This document shows, one piece after another, positions 45,950-58,405 of a DNA stretch of 64,000 bases. The notes under the pieces were generated by a model that did not search any database, was not told where the DNA came from, and worked only from the letters and a program-made list of their open reading frames with translations. Numbering within the stretch: position 1 is the first letter of the stretch; every line of letters starts with the position of its first letter. Both the position numbers and the translations under genes were made by a program. The stretch is from Cloeon dipterum (taxonomy: Eukaryota > Arthropoda > Insecta > Ephemeroptera > Baetidae), in NCBI RefSeq assembly GCF_949628265.1, contig NC_088789.1:30683883-30747882 (forward strand). The letters run 5' to 3'.

Positions 45950-48130
45950 TATTCTTGGTTAATTATTTTCAAATCATAAAAAGGACACTTATATGACTGA
46001 AATCACCTTTTTAAATTATATTTGAGAATAAAAATCATGAAAGTGGCGATAAACATTGTAAATGAACGCAGCTATTTCAATTGTAGGAAATTTTCACCCT
46101 TCCAACCTTTTGCTTAACTGCTATTTTACGACGGAAAAAATTAAGTTCAATCACTGAGGCTATTTAATATCAACTATTTATTTAGCGCATAAAATTTAAA
46201 AAAAAAATTATTTACTCGTACCTATTGGCACAAATCTCCTCTCCTCCAAGTCCAAATTTGTCGGCCACTACTTCAGAGAGTCTCCATATCTTGAGTTCGT
46301 TCTAAAAACTAAATGTGCTGGAATGCTTCGGACTTTAACTCTGTTCTTTTTATTCCTGAATTCGAAATTCAGCGATAATTGGCAAGTGGCGTTGAAAACC
46401 TAGAAAAAATATGCCGTTTGAAAAATTATATAGATATTAATAAATCGTCGGTTGTATTATCTTTACCATTGGGTGAGCAATAAGGAGATCATTTTCTACC
46501 TGCTGACAGTTGAAACGTTAGAATTAAAAAAACAACTCGTGCACGTTCGATTGACACCAAGAAATCCGCGGATGGCTTCATAAATTTAGCTGTAGCGCCA
46601 ACCGCGTGCGCTCACTTTAACATATGGGAAAGAGATAGGGAAGCGGCAGTGTTGCAGGCCACAGAGGCACATTCTCATCAGGGTCCACCGCACACTCTCG
46701 TTATTACTCGCAAGCAGCGGAGGCGAAGAAAGGGAGGAAGGAGGAAAACTTAACAAGGCACGCACAAGCCGCTCTCATGGAAGGAAGGTCCAAAAGATTA
46801 CTGGTTTTAGTAAAGATATTACAATTATAAGTCCTACCCTGAGATATCTCAGCGATTAATTATTTTTAGAGGCAGAATAAGTGTCTGCATTTTAAGGAAG
46901 AAATTTGGAACGCTATTTTAGTGGGGGAAGGAAAGGGTCTAGATTAATCCATCTTTAGAACTGAATTTCAAACCAATTACTCCATAAAAATATTTAAAAT
47001 TTGATCAAGTCAGGGACGTACACCGTACACATCGTCACTGATGCTGCAACAGGCGAGAAAATTCTTGTGATAATGACACACGGGGTCGCCATGTTCAGCT
47101 CGATGCTCTGACTGACAATGAGAAGCACTGACAATGAGCTGCAGATGCAACAAGCGAGTAGAGGGAGGCGGGAGGGTGTCTTTATTTTCACTGTGCTTCG
47201 AAAGGCAGCTGCAATGCCCAGGATGGAACGATCCAAAAGCAGCGGGTGTGTGTGGGGGTGTTTGGCGATTCGGAAAGAAGCTGGCCTACGAAAGCGCGGG
47301 GAGAAAAAATTGAGCAATCCGTTTTTTGTCACTAATACACATTATTTTAATATCTTTGAACTTTTAAAAAGGGAAAGATGCTTAGAAAAATGCCTTTGGC
47401 CGGAAAATATCGAAAAATCGGTCGTTCCCCGAATGAAAAGGAAAACGCGCGTGTTTCTGTGTTCTGTGTCGGTCGTTGCTCTCTCTCTTTCTCTTCTGCG
47501 TGGGCAGCGATTCATCACAAAGGATGGTGAGAAAGAATTTTAGCTGTTTCCCTCCCTCAGTTCTCGCTGCATCATCCCTCTAACTCGCCGGACTGCTGCC
47601 GCCTCGCTTTATTTATTGAGAGAAGCGGCCGCTCGCCGCGCCTTGAATCTGCACATCGGCAGGCGCGCGTCAGGCCGCAATTTGCGCACGTCCTTTGGCA
47701 CCCTGAGGCCGACCTTATCAGGGGAGGTTCACCTCGCTCATAATTTTGTGACTGCGGCGAAACAGTTGCAAAAAAGCGTTGAACTATATTATTGTTCCTC
47801 TGCGTACTCTTCTGTCTGGTTTTGATGCTTCCAACTTCCAAGTACATTTATTTTGAACCATTTTTAATATTAAAAAAGTGAAAATAATTAAGCATCCTCT
47901 TTAATAAAATTTATTTGACAATACGGATGCCGCAGGAAGAAATATATTTTCATCCTTGTGGGATGTTTGGAAGTAAAGCTTGAAAAATGAAAAGAACCAA
48001 ACTGATTTTTTAAAATTTGTCAGCCGCCTCAGCCGGAATAAAATTTAGATACGGCTGAGCATTCAAAACTACGTGGTTGAGACATCCAGCCAATTTAAAG
48101 ATACTCAGATTAAATATGTCAAATATTTCA
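45950..48130. other. gene-poor interval
   Basis: No supported gene. It contains an inverted copy of a promoter-like segment (46525-46705, see 60994). A GC-richer stretch at 47100-47550 has a 141-codon frame ending near a donor-like GTGAGA at 47530; composition and lack of similarity argue against a gene. 47580-47760 is another GC-rich stretch of unknown role. Confidence 0.4.
46525..46705 (-). repeat. inverted copy of the segment at 60994-61165
   Basis: Read on -, it shares TGTCAATCGAACG, GGTTGGCGCTACAGCTAAAT and CACTGCCGCTTCCCTATCTC with the right-hand copy, in the same order. Roughly 170 bp, diverged. Confidence 0.8.
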
Positions 48131-48131
48131 G

Positions 48132-48565
48132 AAAAACGACAACTTCGGAGAAAACAAAAAATTCAGCAGGAGAAGTTAATGAAATTGGATGAGCAATACG
48201 AAAAGTGGATCACAACCAAGCTGAGATTTGTCGAGAGGAACAAAGGTGACTTACCCGCTCTCCACTTCGAGGCAAGGGTGTCCTATGTTGACGTCTGTTG
48301 GCGCCTCTTGGAGCAGGGCGCTGACTTCAACGAAAAATGCAGCATTTTTGGCGCCACTCGTCTGCTCTACGCTGCCATGAACGCAGCCCACGGAGAACAC
48401 CTGATCGAATTATTCTTACTTCGAAAAGTGTGCCATTTGGATGCGGAAGACGCTTATCGTAACACAGCAATCAATTATGCTGTCCAAGCTGGGAATTACA
48501 GGCCTGCCATGCAATTACATGTTTACTCAAAAATACTTGAAAATAGGCACCGACTGCCTATGTAG
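48132..48565 (+). pseudogene. truncated ankyrin gene, N-terminal part only
   Basis: Begins right after a TTTCAG acceptor at 48131 with the family splice sequence (..EKRQLRRK), then LDEQYEKWITTKLRFVERN, ALHFEARVSYVDVCWRLLEQ and ATRLLYAAMNAAHGEHLIEL, closest to genes 3A and 3B. Similarity ends near 48545 and the frame stops at 48563-48565. About 145 of some 515 expected residues remain. No first coding exon was found. Loss of HFAAR to HFEAR and TPLHYAA to TRLLYAA suggests relaxed selection. Confidence 0.8.
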
Positions 48566-48569
48566 CTTT

Positions 48570-49230
48570 AAAGTGGAATGATACTGGGCAACAATTGAAA
48601 ACTATTTAAATTGTTGGATGCCTTAAACAATTGACCGATAAACAATTTGTTTAACAATTTGCAATAATAAAAAAGGACCTTCCTACAATAAGAATTCAAA
48701 TTTTTCCAATTTTCTCAAAACTTTCGAGTGCTTGAACATATTTTGTTGGCATATTCCGATTCCTCTCGTCGAGATCTGTCCAATTGTGTACGGGAAACTC
48801 TTGGTTTTGAAATTAAATCGGATTTCAAGTAAAGAGACAGTCATTACCATTTGAAAAGCACGCTAACTTTCCAGCCAATTTTCTCAAAAAAATACAGTGC
48901 TTCTTAGGTCAATTTAGGCTTTAACTGAATCCTAAGGGATGGGTTTATGCATTGGCAACAAGCATTTTCCAGGCTTTTCCAGTATCAATCCTCTTTAAAT
49001 GTATTGAGGTCAAAGTGTTACATTATTACAGAGAGCGCGTCAGCAGATTCTCTCCTTGAATCTGACGAGATTTCAGTTCGAGTGCTAGTTTCCAGAATAT
49101 ATTCGTAATCACTGCATATATGGTTATTTAAAAGATCAAATTTAATGTTTGTCTGCGGCCCTGATCCCTGATCCCTCAACAGCAAGCATAACAGAGAGTG
49201 GACCGAATCACGCTGAATAACAATGGAGAG
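48570..49230. other. intergenic, no gene seen
   Basis: AT-rich; no recognisable ANK exon remainder follows the truncated gene. Confidence 0.4.
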
Positions 49231-50880
49231 GCGTGAGTATATAGGTGAAAGCGGCGACTGCAAAGCGACCGCTGCTTGAGCAACAATATGTATAACAGCA
49301 ACGCAGGTAGAAGAAGAAAAGGCTTAAAAAGAACAAACAAATTTTTTTGTTTCCTTCACGGTTGGCAATTTTTCTTGGAAGTCTCATGAACGGCAGCGAG
49401 ACGTGCCGATACAAATGTTTTTTTTATATTCATATTGAAAGTGGTGTATTTTTTATTGACTGCATAAAAAAATTATAAATTTATCTAAGTTAACATATCT
49501 ATATCTAGCACAAGGTTATTTTTATTTTGTTTTTAACAAAAACTAATACAATGTGGGGGTTGTACCTGACGTTGTTATCACGATCGCATTAATAATTGTT
49601 TTGCACCGATATGTATGGACGTGAACTTTCGGGCGCCCACACGCGAGAGCGGAGGAAGAAAGTCAGGTATCAATAAAGGCGTCTCGCGAGCGCAACACCT
49701 GCTCGCACACACACTTTCGCTCTCCTGACGGCTCGCGAGCAAGAGGGTAATTCTCTCGCTCCCCCGCTCGTCCCTCTGAGTAGCCAAGCTTTACAATCGC
49801 CGCTTTCAACGATAAACTGGCGTCGTATTCCTCTATAAAAGTCATATTAAAAATTGGACGGTTAATTGTCAACTCTTTCTCGTATCTTTAATTAATTCAA
49901 TTCTTTTCATCTATTTTTTTAAGAAAAAGATTATCATGAGCTATTTATTATTTCTTCTTCCTGAACAATAATTATTAATTTTTTGCCTTTTCCGTGCACG
50001 ATCTTCGACCCTGCAATGTCGCTCTGCAAGACGCTGAAGGGCAGCGACCCTGAATTTAAAGGAAACTGTTATTAGCAGGGTAACTGGCGGAGCGTTGGGG
50101 CCGTGCAGCTGCCCTACTTGCGCATCGCACTCGCATTCGCCTCCGCTGCAGTCGGCGAAGGAGATCTCTCCTCACACTCACACTTTACAGTTCGCAGCGA
50201 TCGTCTCTTTCCCTGAAACTTCCCTGCTGATATCAATTCTCCTGTCGCGGCATCAGTTTAATTCGTAGGTTACTTTTTTCTTACGGTTTTTTATTTTTTT
50301 TAATTCATCTGCTTCTCACTCACTAATATTTTTTCTGTTTAATCTTTAATTTTCGTCTTTATTGTTTATAAAAAAGCACTTTGCGCTTCTTCGTTAAGGG
50401 TAGGTGGATTGTTTTGGAACGAAAAAACGGTCGGCGACGTTGTAAAAGAGACTGCGCCGTCGGAAAAATCGCTAAAAGTGGCTCCGGGACCCTGAAATAG
50501 GTCGTCAGGGTAGATCAGGTGGTAGGGCTAACCTTTTGTTGGAGACTTCGTGACTTACAATCCTTTAAGCCGTCGATTTTTAACAAAAAGAAAACCATTT
50601 TTATGCACTTTTCCATTTCGAAAGCAACAATCGCGCAAAAAAGTCAAAAATTAATTTTTGCATGTGCGCGAAAAAGCCAAAAATCAGTCTCCAGACTGCC
50701 GTTTAGCCTGTTTGTGCGATGAAACAGTAAAGAGCGCAATCTGGGGCTATTTGCATAAGCGTATTATTATTGGAAACAAAATATCAGAGAGCCTCTAGAT
50801 TTTATTTGAAAATCGAGGGGTCTGCCGTGAATCATGAGCCATTGGACTCGTCTTTACCTTCCCTGAGCAGCTGAAGGGTT
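49231..50880. repeat. diverged copy 1 of the ANK-3 leader region
   Basis: Segments match the upstream region of ANK genes 3A/3B in the same order: CTTGAGCAAC..GCAGCGAGACGTGCCG (49275-49408), the TGCATAAAAAAATTATAAATTTATC block, the CT-rich UTR-exon-like segment (about 50096-50267, ending TTCGTAGGTT), and the AAGCACTTTGCGCTTCTTCG foldback-arm block (50374). No ANK coding exon follows. Confidence 0.7.
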
Positions 50881-51419
50881 TAGGGGTTCTTACCCTCCAC
50901 CCCTATACTTTAAACCCTTCGAAAATGAATAACATTTTATAGCTCTGGATAATTTTATTAATTTACATTTTTTAATTTTGGTTGAATTTACGGGGTGGTA
51001 ATTCAGTAGGAATATATGTAGGATGATTTTAAATATTTTGAAGCCAAGTCGATACAAATGGGAGCATGTTAATTTTTTTATTAAAATTTTTGCAATGGGG
51101 TTGAAAGGGGATGAGGGTAAGCTCCCCCTAAACAATTTGGCTGTTTAGCGAAGGTCAAGGCGAGTCTAACAGTGGGTAGTTTTTTCAATTCCGATTGTGA
51201 GAACCCGAGATTTGGAGGTGCAAATTATTCAACAAAATTTAAAAAAAGATGTTTTATTTATTTTTGTTGAGGAATTTCTAGAAAACTTAAAATAAAGCAA
51301 CTCTAAAATATTCAATCTGCTTTTTTTCTGGTTCCATCTAAAAAACCAGAAAAGGACCGGATTCCTGTATCCAGTTTTGGTCTCCTCTCTTGAGATACGC
51401 TCTTGTTGACTGATAGGAA

Positions 51420-52900
51420 ATACAAATATACTGACTGCATAAAAAATGACAAATTTAACTGAATCTAGATATATCTGGTACCAGTTTTTGTCAGTTTTTA
51501 TGATGTCAGGGTTTGTTTTATTTACGATATTACGATCGCATTAAAAATTGTTGTGCACCGATATGTAGTGACGTGAATTTTCGGGCGCCCACATTCTTAA
51601 AAATTTTGTTTTAAGCGGTTGTAAGGCATTTCCGCTGCGATTTCAGACTCAATCTAGTTTTTTTTTGCTTTTATTAAATAATTTGCTTTTTTTAGCGTGC
51701 TGAAAACCAAAATCGGTTCAGCCATTCGCCGTAGAAACGTTGGAAAAGATTTTTTTATTTCAAAAAATAGTTTTTCACGTTTCTACGGTGATTGGCTGAA
51801 CCGATTTTGGTTTTCAGCACGTCAAAAAATAGCAAATTAATTGAAGAATGCAGAGTAGCTAGATTGAGTCTGAAATCGCAGCGGAAGTTCCTTAAAATCG
51901 AAAGTCTACGGTGGCGCCATCTGTTGGCGGCTTCGAACACTTAGGGTTTATGCAACTGCAGTGAATTAATTGTCATCTCTTTCTCGGGGCAATAATAATA
52001 TCTTGAATAGTTAATTTGGCGCTTCAATTCTTTCCGTCGACTTGAAGAAAAAAATTATCATCAGGTTTTTTATCATTTATTCTTCCGGATCAATTAACAT
52101 TTATTTTTTTTCTATTTTCCGTGCAATCCCTTGCAATGTTGCTCTGCAAGATGCAGAAAGTGCAGCGACCCTGAATTACAGGACTCTGTTTTTAGCAGGG
52201 AAACTGGCGGAGCGCTGGGGCCGTGCAGCTGCCCTGCTCGCGCATCGTACTCGGCACTCGCTCTCGCCACCGCTGCTAAGGAGAATTCTCTCCTCTCTCC
52301 TGATCAAACGTTTCAGTTAGCAGTCTGCTTGCTCTGCGCCTCAAGAGCAGCCATCGCCTCTCTCCTTGAAACTTCGCCTGTCGCGCGGCATCAGTTTCAT
52401 TTGTAAGTCGCATTTTTCTTACGGTTTATAATTTTAATTTTTTTAATTCATCTGCTTTGTCACTCATTCATATTTTTTTCTTTTAAATCTTTAATTTTCG
52501 TCTCTTCGTTTGTAAAAAAAGCACTTTGCGCTTATTCGTGGGGGTAGGTGGATTGTTTTTGAACGAAAATCAGTCGGCAAAGATGCAAACGGGGCGCGGC
52601 GCCGTCGGAAAAGTCGCGAAAGTGACTCCGCCGGGACCCTAAAAAAGTTCTTCAGGGTGAATACGTGATATGGCAAAGTTTTCGTTTGAGACCTCGTGAC
52701 CTATTTTGAAAGCGACTATCACGCGCAGAAGATCGAAATTTTATTTTTCTATGGGCGCAAGAAAGAAAGGCGTCGTCACGTCGTCAGGCCTGTTCGTGCG
52801 ATGAACGGTGAAGCTCGCAATCTGCGGGTCTATTTGCATAATTCATTTCTTTGTAAAAAAAAATATCAGAAAGTCTCTTGATTTAATTTAAAAATCGAGG
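51420..52900. repeat. diverged copy 2 of the ANK-3 leader region
   Basis: Tandem to copy 1: matching blocks include GACTGCATAAAAAA, CACCGATATGTA..TTTCGGGCGCCCACA, the UTR-exon-like segment (about 52195-52402, ending TTTGTAAGTC) and AAGCACTTTGCGCTTATTCG (52520). It carries the truncated MITE at 51593. The interval 50880-51420 between copies holds AT-rich unique sequence with no gene. Confidence 0.7.
51593..51967. mobile_element. foldback MITE, ACCAGTTGC family, copy 5 (left end missing)
   Basis: Starts inside the left arm (TTCTTAAAAATTTTGTTTTAAGCGG) and runs to the right end, where GCAG is inserted in the terminal motif (CAACTGCAGTGAATT). Confidence 0.85.
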
Positions 52901-53246
52901 GGTTTGTCGTCAAGAATCCCTTTAGTCGCAGCGCTTCTTCTTCCCTAAACCCCCCACTCAAACGCTGCTTGGAATTTTGTTTGTTATCTTGGGCCTTGCA
53001 GATGCAGGGTACGCTCGCCTCGCCTTTCAAAGCTCAGTGAAAAAAGGTCGCTTATTGTTACTGCAGCAGAGTGCAGTTCATTGTCAGCCAGAGCAGCGTC
53101 GTGCACATGACGCGGCTTCTCCTTGTAGTTTCCTCTTCTCTCACAACAGTTTCTCTTGCTGTTGCAGCATCAGTATATTCTGTCAGTCGCCCCTACTAAA
53201 TCACATTTTAAGTATTATTTATAAAGCGTACAAATGCTCTACAATT

Positions 53247-54274
53247 TGTGACAGAAAAAAATCCAGGGGGTGCAGTTGTCGTTCAGGAAAAATCACCTGT
53301 TTATTTATCAGGAAGCTGTGACCGTGAAAAATTGAGGCATTCAGGCAGAGAGCACACACGTGTTCGGCCAGGGTTGAATGACAAGAGGAGGGAGCGAGGC
53401 TTTGAAAAAGAGACAATAGACCGCTTGCTCGCTCGCTTGCTTGCTCGCTTGCTTGCTCGCTCGCTCGCTCGCCCGCTCAGCCAGTTTATTTCGGGTAAAA
53501 ATCTCTTTCCAAGACTTTGAGCATTTTTGCTGTCGCGCGCGTTACATTTTGAAGATTAATTATTTTTAATTCAAATTTTATAAATAAAAGTGGACTAATT
53601 TTGAAAAACATTAAAAAATAGAGAAAACTCACTTCTTTTCCCTGGTTTCATGTTGGGGTAACTGGTTTTCATGTTCATTAAACCAGAAATGATGCGTGCG
53701 ATTTAATAAAATAATAGAAATAACCAAAAATACAAATATCACCCCAACCTTTTGAAGCTTATATCTTGCCTTCTGTTAGCTCAAATTCAATCAAACAAAC
53801 ACAATGAAACTCAGGATCATCAGTTCTAGCAAATTCAGCAATAAAAAAGAGGCTAAATATTTTTTCTCATATAGATAATTAAATTTATTAATGTCTCAAT
53901 TTGATTTTCACATTGAAAAGAAGTGAATTTTCTCTATTTTTTAATGTTTTTCAAAATTAATCCACTTTTAACAAATTTTAATTAAATTTTAATTAAAAAT
54001 ATTTAATCTTCAAAATGTACCGCGCGCGACAGCAAAAATGCTCAGAGTCTGGAAAGATAATTTTATTCGAAATGAACTGGCTGAGCGGGCGAGCGAGCGA
54101 GCGAGCAGCCTATTATTTCTTTTTCACAGCCTCGCTTCCCTCCCCTTCTCATTCAACCCTGGCTGAACACATGTCATGTGTGCTCTGCCTCAATTTTTTT
54201 ACGGTCAGCTCCCTTGATAAATAAACAGGCGATTTTTCCTGAACGACAACTGCACCCCTGGATTTTTTCTGATA
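53247..54274. mobile_element. 1.03-kb foldback element with microsatellite arms
   Basis: Left arm about 53247-53640 and right arm about 53917-54274 are inverted copies: AAAAAAATCCAGGGGTGCAG, CCTGTTTATTTATCA, the CTGAATGCCTC / GAACACATG block, then CGCTTGCT / AGCGAGCG runs and GCGCGCG..TTTGAAGATTAA. The centre (53640-53917) is AT-rich. No protein recognised; arms differ by many substitutions and indels, so it is old. Confidence 0.8.
53413..53474. repeat. CGCT/TGCT microsatellite
   Basis: Run of tetranucleotides alternating GCTC, GCTT, in the left arm of the foldback. The right arm has a shorter complementary run (54080-54104). Confidence 0.85.
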
Positions 54275-54439
54275 TCTTTTGACTCCAATAAATACAAAGG
54301 GATGTGTGGAACTTATGCGCAGCAGTAAACCCCCAAATGCAGCTCAGGTTGCGTAAGTTCAACCAGTTCACCCAATTATTTTCAATCACATATATTGCTA
54401 TTCAGAAGAAATAATGTTTTTATTAATAACATATTTCAA

Positions 54440-55830
54440 CGCCGGAAACGCGGAGATATCCTGCTCAATGAGAGATTTCGGGTCGGCCACCCTGAGAAAG
54501 GTCGGTGGAGCGGTTGGGGGAAGGGGGGGATCGCGCACCGGCGAGACGCCTCCGGGGAGGGGTCGCGCGCGAAAATCGCTCCGCCGGTCCGGTCTTCGGG
54601 CGGCGAAGACCGTGGCGCTCCCTCCGAGGGTTTCAGGTCGGGGGACCCTGAGAAAGGTCGGCCGGTTGCGGCAGGTTAAAGTGCTTGGCGGGCACTTTCG
54701 AATGAGGGGTCGCGGTCAACGCTGCGGTGAAAACTCGAATTTTGGCAAAAATAAAACTATTCCGCTCGGTGCCGCGCCGCACGCTGCTTCTGCACCGTGC
54801 ACGCCTTTTGCACACCCAAAACCGAAAATCCCTTATAAAATGAATTTGGGCAGAGTTAGACCGGTTAAAATTCGGTTTCAGACACCCGCGCACTCAGTCG
54901 TGTGTGTCCGATGGTCAAATTCGAGATTAAGTGCCCGGCGGCTCCGCGGCGCCGCCGCGCGTATTTTCAGCCTGGCCATTCGCGTGCTGAGCAAAACGCG
55001 GATTTTCAAAGCTCCGCCGTAATTCGCCTATGGCACGGATTTCCGCCAAAATCGGTTTGCATGGACTGTTCACCGAGTGGAAGAGTGTGAGGTGGTCGTC
55101 GTGGCCGAAAAGAATTTTTTTCTGCCCGAAATCCAAATTCGAAATTCCTATGTTAAGCTTATGGGAGGCGAAAAACTCTTCCGCGCCGCGCGCCAAACCT
55201 ATCTCCTCCCAGGTTTTTCATCCGATCAGGTCGAATTTGGTCTTAAAATGTTTGCAGATAAATGGCGCATCGATGATCAAGCCATTTTTTTTATTTTTTG
55301 CTCAGGTCTGGAGATATACCTGCCGAAAAGTACAAAGTGGAAAATGGGCAAAATTTGCCCGTTTAATAACTTTTTCGCTATGGGCCGGAAAAATGCTTTC
55401 CGCACACCGTTGGCTTTGTCTACTCTCCGCCTGCTGGAATCTCGAGTTTGGGGGCCCTTGGGCCCATAGGGACCCCGCGGAGGGGCCGCGAGTACCGAAA
55501 AATCGCGTTTTCGAACTTTGAAGGGTCACCGGTGACCCTGAGAAGGTCACCAGGATTTCATACTCGCTGGGCCTTAGTTTTTTGGGCAAACTTAAAGATT
55601 GGCTATCTTGGAATTTTGATCCCAAACAAAGTGGGCTCCCGTGTTAATAAGGGAATTTCGACTTTTGCATGTTTTTAACCCTTTCGGCACTTCTAGCTCC
55701 GGCGGCGTTCAAGCAGGATGGCGGTACTACCCGTCAAAATGAAGCTAATTGCAGCCTCTTTCGAATGAGTTGTCGCGGTGGACCGTCGGGCCTCGTGGGC
55801 CTTCGCGGGGGCCCCTGGAAAAAAATAATT
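54440..55830. other. GC-rich block of unknown nature
   Basis: A 1.4-kb island of GC-rich sequence in AT-rich surroundings. It has recurring ACCCTGAGAAAGGTC motifs (54491, 54646, 55535) and long frames on both strands (up to about 200 codons) that are low-complexity Arg/Gly/Pro text with no domain, start context or splice pattern. It may be a repeat family or a piece of an unrecognised transposon. I see no gene. Confidence 0.5.
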
Positions 55831-57040
55831 ATTAATTCATATTTCCTTTTCTATCAGTCGCATTTGCACGAAATTTGCTCGATTTTTATAACTTACTTAA
55901 AACTGCAATTTATTCTTAAATAATTTGACCATTTACCAGCAGCAATAAAATTTTAATTTTGTTTTTAATCCGAGTAATTTTTTATGGTAAAATTATTATT
56001 GGTATATTTTTTGTATTGCGCCATATTAATTTTCCCTAATTGATTTTTCTTTGCTACTGCAACACTTGAATTAACTGGTTTTCCCCGAAAGAATTAATTT
56101 TTTTCGATTTCTTTTGAATCGCTCTCGGATCACTCTGGTGCGCGTGCACATGCACTCGGCCTGAACTTTGCCTGCAGCCCCCAAAAGCGATAAAGAAGTT
56201 GCTGTCAAAAGAAAATTTATGACCCATCCATGAACGGATATAGGCAAACACTGCGCTCTCTCCAGTATGACCTCACCAAAAGACAATAAAGATAATTTTA
56301 ATTTAATAATTAATTTTTATTTCTCTTCTAAATTATTTCTCATAAAAAATTGATTCAAAAAGAGGAAATAACTATACGATCGAGAGGAAAAAGTGTTCGA
56401 AATGTGTTTCTGATGATATTCGGATTAACAAGTGGCTTACCAGCGGCCGACCGGTCGCGAGCGGCCCGCCGTCCGGCCCTGCGGGCGATGGACCGCCGCG
56501 ACGTCGGACGCGCGCACCGAAAGGCGAATCGAGCGCCCCTGCGTAACACCTTGTAACGCCGCCGCTCAAAATCGTCAAAAGGCAAATATACTTCCAACTG
56601 GGTATTTTTAAGGAAAAAATTAATAATATATGATTTTTCTCTCGTTTTACGCTGACCCATGATTGCGTGAAAAAGCTAATCATTTTCTGTACGAACATAT
56701 TATGGTGCACAACAATTGGGTATATTTCGTAAAACACCATTTTTCAAATTTTTGGGTTTGTGGCACCCCCCCCCCCTATCTCGGGTTCTAACTCTCAGAA
56801 TTGCGAAAGCTACCCACCGTTTGGCTCATCTCGACCTTCTCTGACCCGCCGAAGGGTTAAGGAGGTGTATAAACCCATCCTCATAGAATCAAGCGACGAC
56901 CGTTATGGCGCCGCTCGCGTTTGCATATCTTTCACTGCACTGTATGGCAACTAAGGGGTGGAGAGCGAACACCCACAAACCCTTCAGTTACTTAGAGTAG
57001 TTTGAGACGAGACCAACGGTGGGTAATTTTCGCAATTCTG
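55831..57040. other. intergenic, no gene seen
   Basis: AT-rich with a short very GC-rich patch at 56445-56560 and a poly-C run at 56767-56777. Confidence 0.45.
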
Positions 57041-57049
57041 ATGCTTAGC

Positions 57050-57385
57050 TCTGGAGAATATTCGTGGCGGCGCCTGCCCAACAGCCACAGCGGCGCCTGC
57101 CCATCGAGCTCTTCGTTGCTCCGCTTCGGAGAATCTTTATGGCGGCGCACTGCTCCGGCGAATATTCGTGGCGGCGCCTGTCCATGAGCCACAGCGTCGC
57201 CTGCCCATCAAGCTCTTCGTTGCTCCGCTTCGGAGAATCTTTATGGCGGCGCACTGCTCCGGCGAATATTCGTGGCGGCGCCTGTCCATGAGCCACAGCG
57301 TCGCGCTGCTCCGGAGAATATTCGTGGCGGCGCCTGTCCAACAGCCACGGCGTCACGCTGCTCCAAAGAATCTGCGGCGCCTGAT
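57050..57385. repeat. minisatellite, 104-bp period made of two 52-bp halves
   Basis: GAATATTCGTGGCGGCGCCTG recurs at 57056, 57160 and 57264 (exact 104-bp spacing) and again at 57316 (52 bp). Within each period the second half is a variant (GAATCTTTATGGCGGCGCAC). Apparent Arg/Ser/Ala frames on both strands are by-products. Confidence 0.9.
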
Positions 57386-57973
57386 TATGTCAGCCATGTT
57401 GAAACTTGCGCGGGAACTGCTGACGTGCGTTTGTTTTATAAGAATATTCTTGCTGCTTGCTCTAAATTGCGTGACTTCAGTCGTATTTTACCGATTAAAA
57501 AAAAAAAAAAAATAATGTGTTGAATGCTTTTGGCGGCATTTATGAGTACGTTTTGTCTCTTTTTAACTCTAGTCTCTGCTATATTGTCAGTGAAAAACAT
57601 AACTGTGATGCAGAGGCTTTATAATTATAGTCTCAGATCAGATGACAGTTAAAAACAAAGTTTATTTTCCTGCAAGACAAGTTATTCTCGGAAGAGTCCG
57701 AATTGGACAGCGGTGGCATAATTTTGTCATTTCTGGTCAATCAGAAATAAAATAGATCGCGTTTTGACTTGTTAGCTTCCCAACCGTGAAAAATTCGCTT
57801 TCGAAGGAAGGAAATAAATGAGGTTGTTTTTTTTATTTTAAAATTAAACCCAAATTGGATGGGTTTCAAGCAGTGTTTAATCTCATAAAACCTAAATTTT
57901 ACACTGAAAATTACTTAATGAGCTTAAAGTTGTGTGCGGATTCCTCAGATGTTTTACAATAAGCAATTTTTTT
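57386..57973. other. intergenic, no gene seen
   Basis: AT-rich, with a poly-A run of about 16 at 57497. Confidence 0.4.
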
Positions 57974-58405
57974 AATTCACCAGCTGCATAAACCCTAAGT
58001 GGTCGAAGCCGCCAACAGATGGCGCCACCGTAGACCTTCGATTTAAAGGCACTTCCGCTGCGATTTCAGACTCAATCTAGCTACTGTGCATTCTTCAATT
58101 AATTTGCTATTTTATGACGTGCTGAAAACCAAAATTAATTCAGCCAATCGCGTAGAATCGTGAAAAACTATTTTTTGAAATAAAATAATATTTTCCAACC
58201 TTTCTACGGCGAATGGCTGAACCGATTTTGGTTTTCAGCACGTCAATAAAAAGCAAATTAATTAAACAAAAGCTAAACAGCTAGATTGAGTCTGAAATCG
58301 CAGCGGAAGTGCCTTAAAACCGCTTAAAACAAAATTTTTAAGAAAGTCTGTGGTTGCGCCATCTGTTGGCGGCTTTAATAACTAAGGGTTTATGCAACTG
58401 GTCAC
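57974..58405. mobile_element. foldback MITE, ACCAGTTGC family, copy 6
   Basis: Full-length with one change in the left terminal motif (CCAGCTGC). Located downstream of the - strand LRR-like pseudogene. Confidence 0.9.

Noticed and set aside
47118-47543. 141-codon frame with a possible donor near its end
   Set aside because: Low-complexity, no recognisable domain, no acceptor exon in frame downstream; kept only as a remark in the interval entry.
54414-55521. 202- and 163-codon frames in the GC-rich block
   Set aside because: Long frames are expected in GC-rich DNA; overlapping frames are open on both strands, and the protein text is Arg/Gly/Ala-rich without domains.
57045-57515. RS-rich proteins on both strands
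   Set aside because: Produced by translation of the 104-bp minisatellite.
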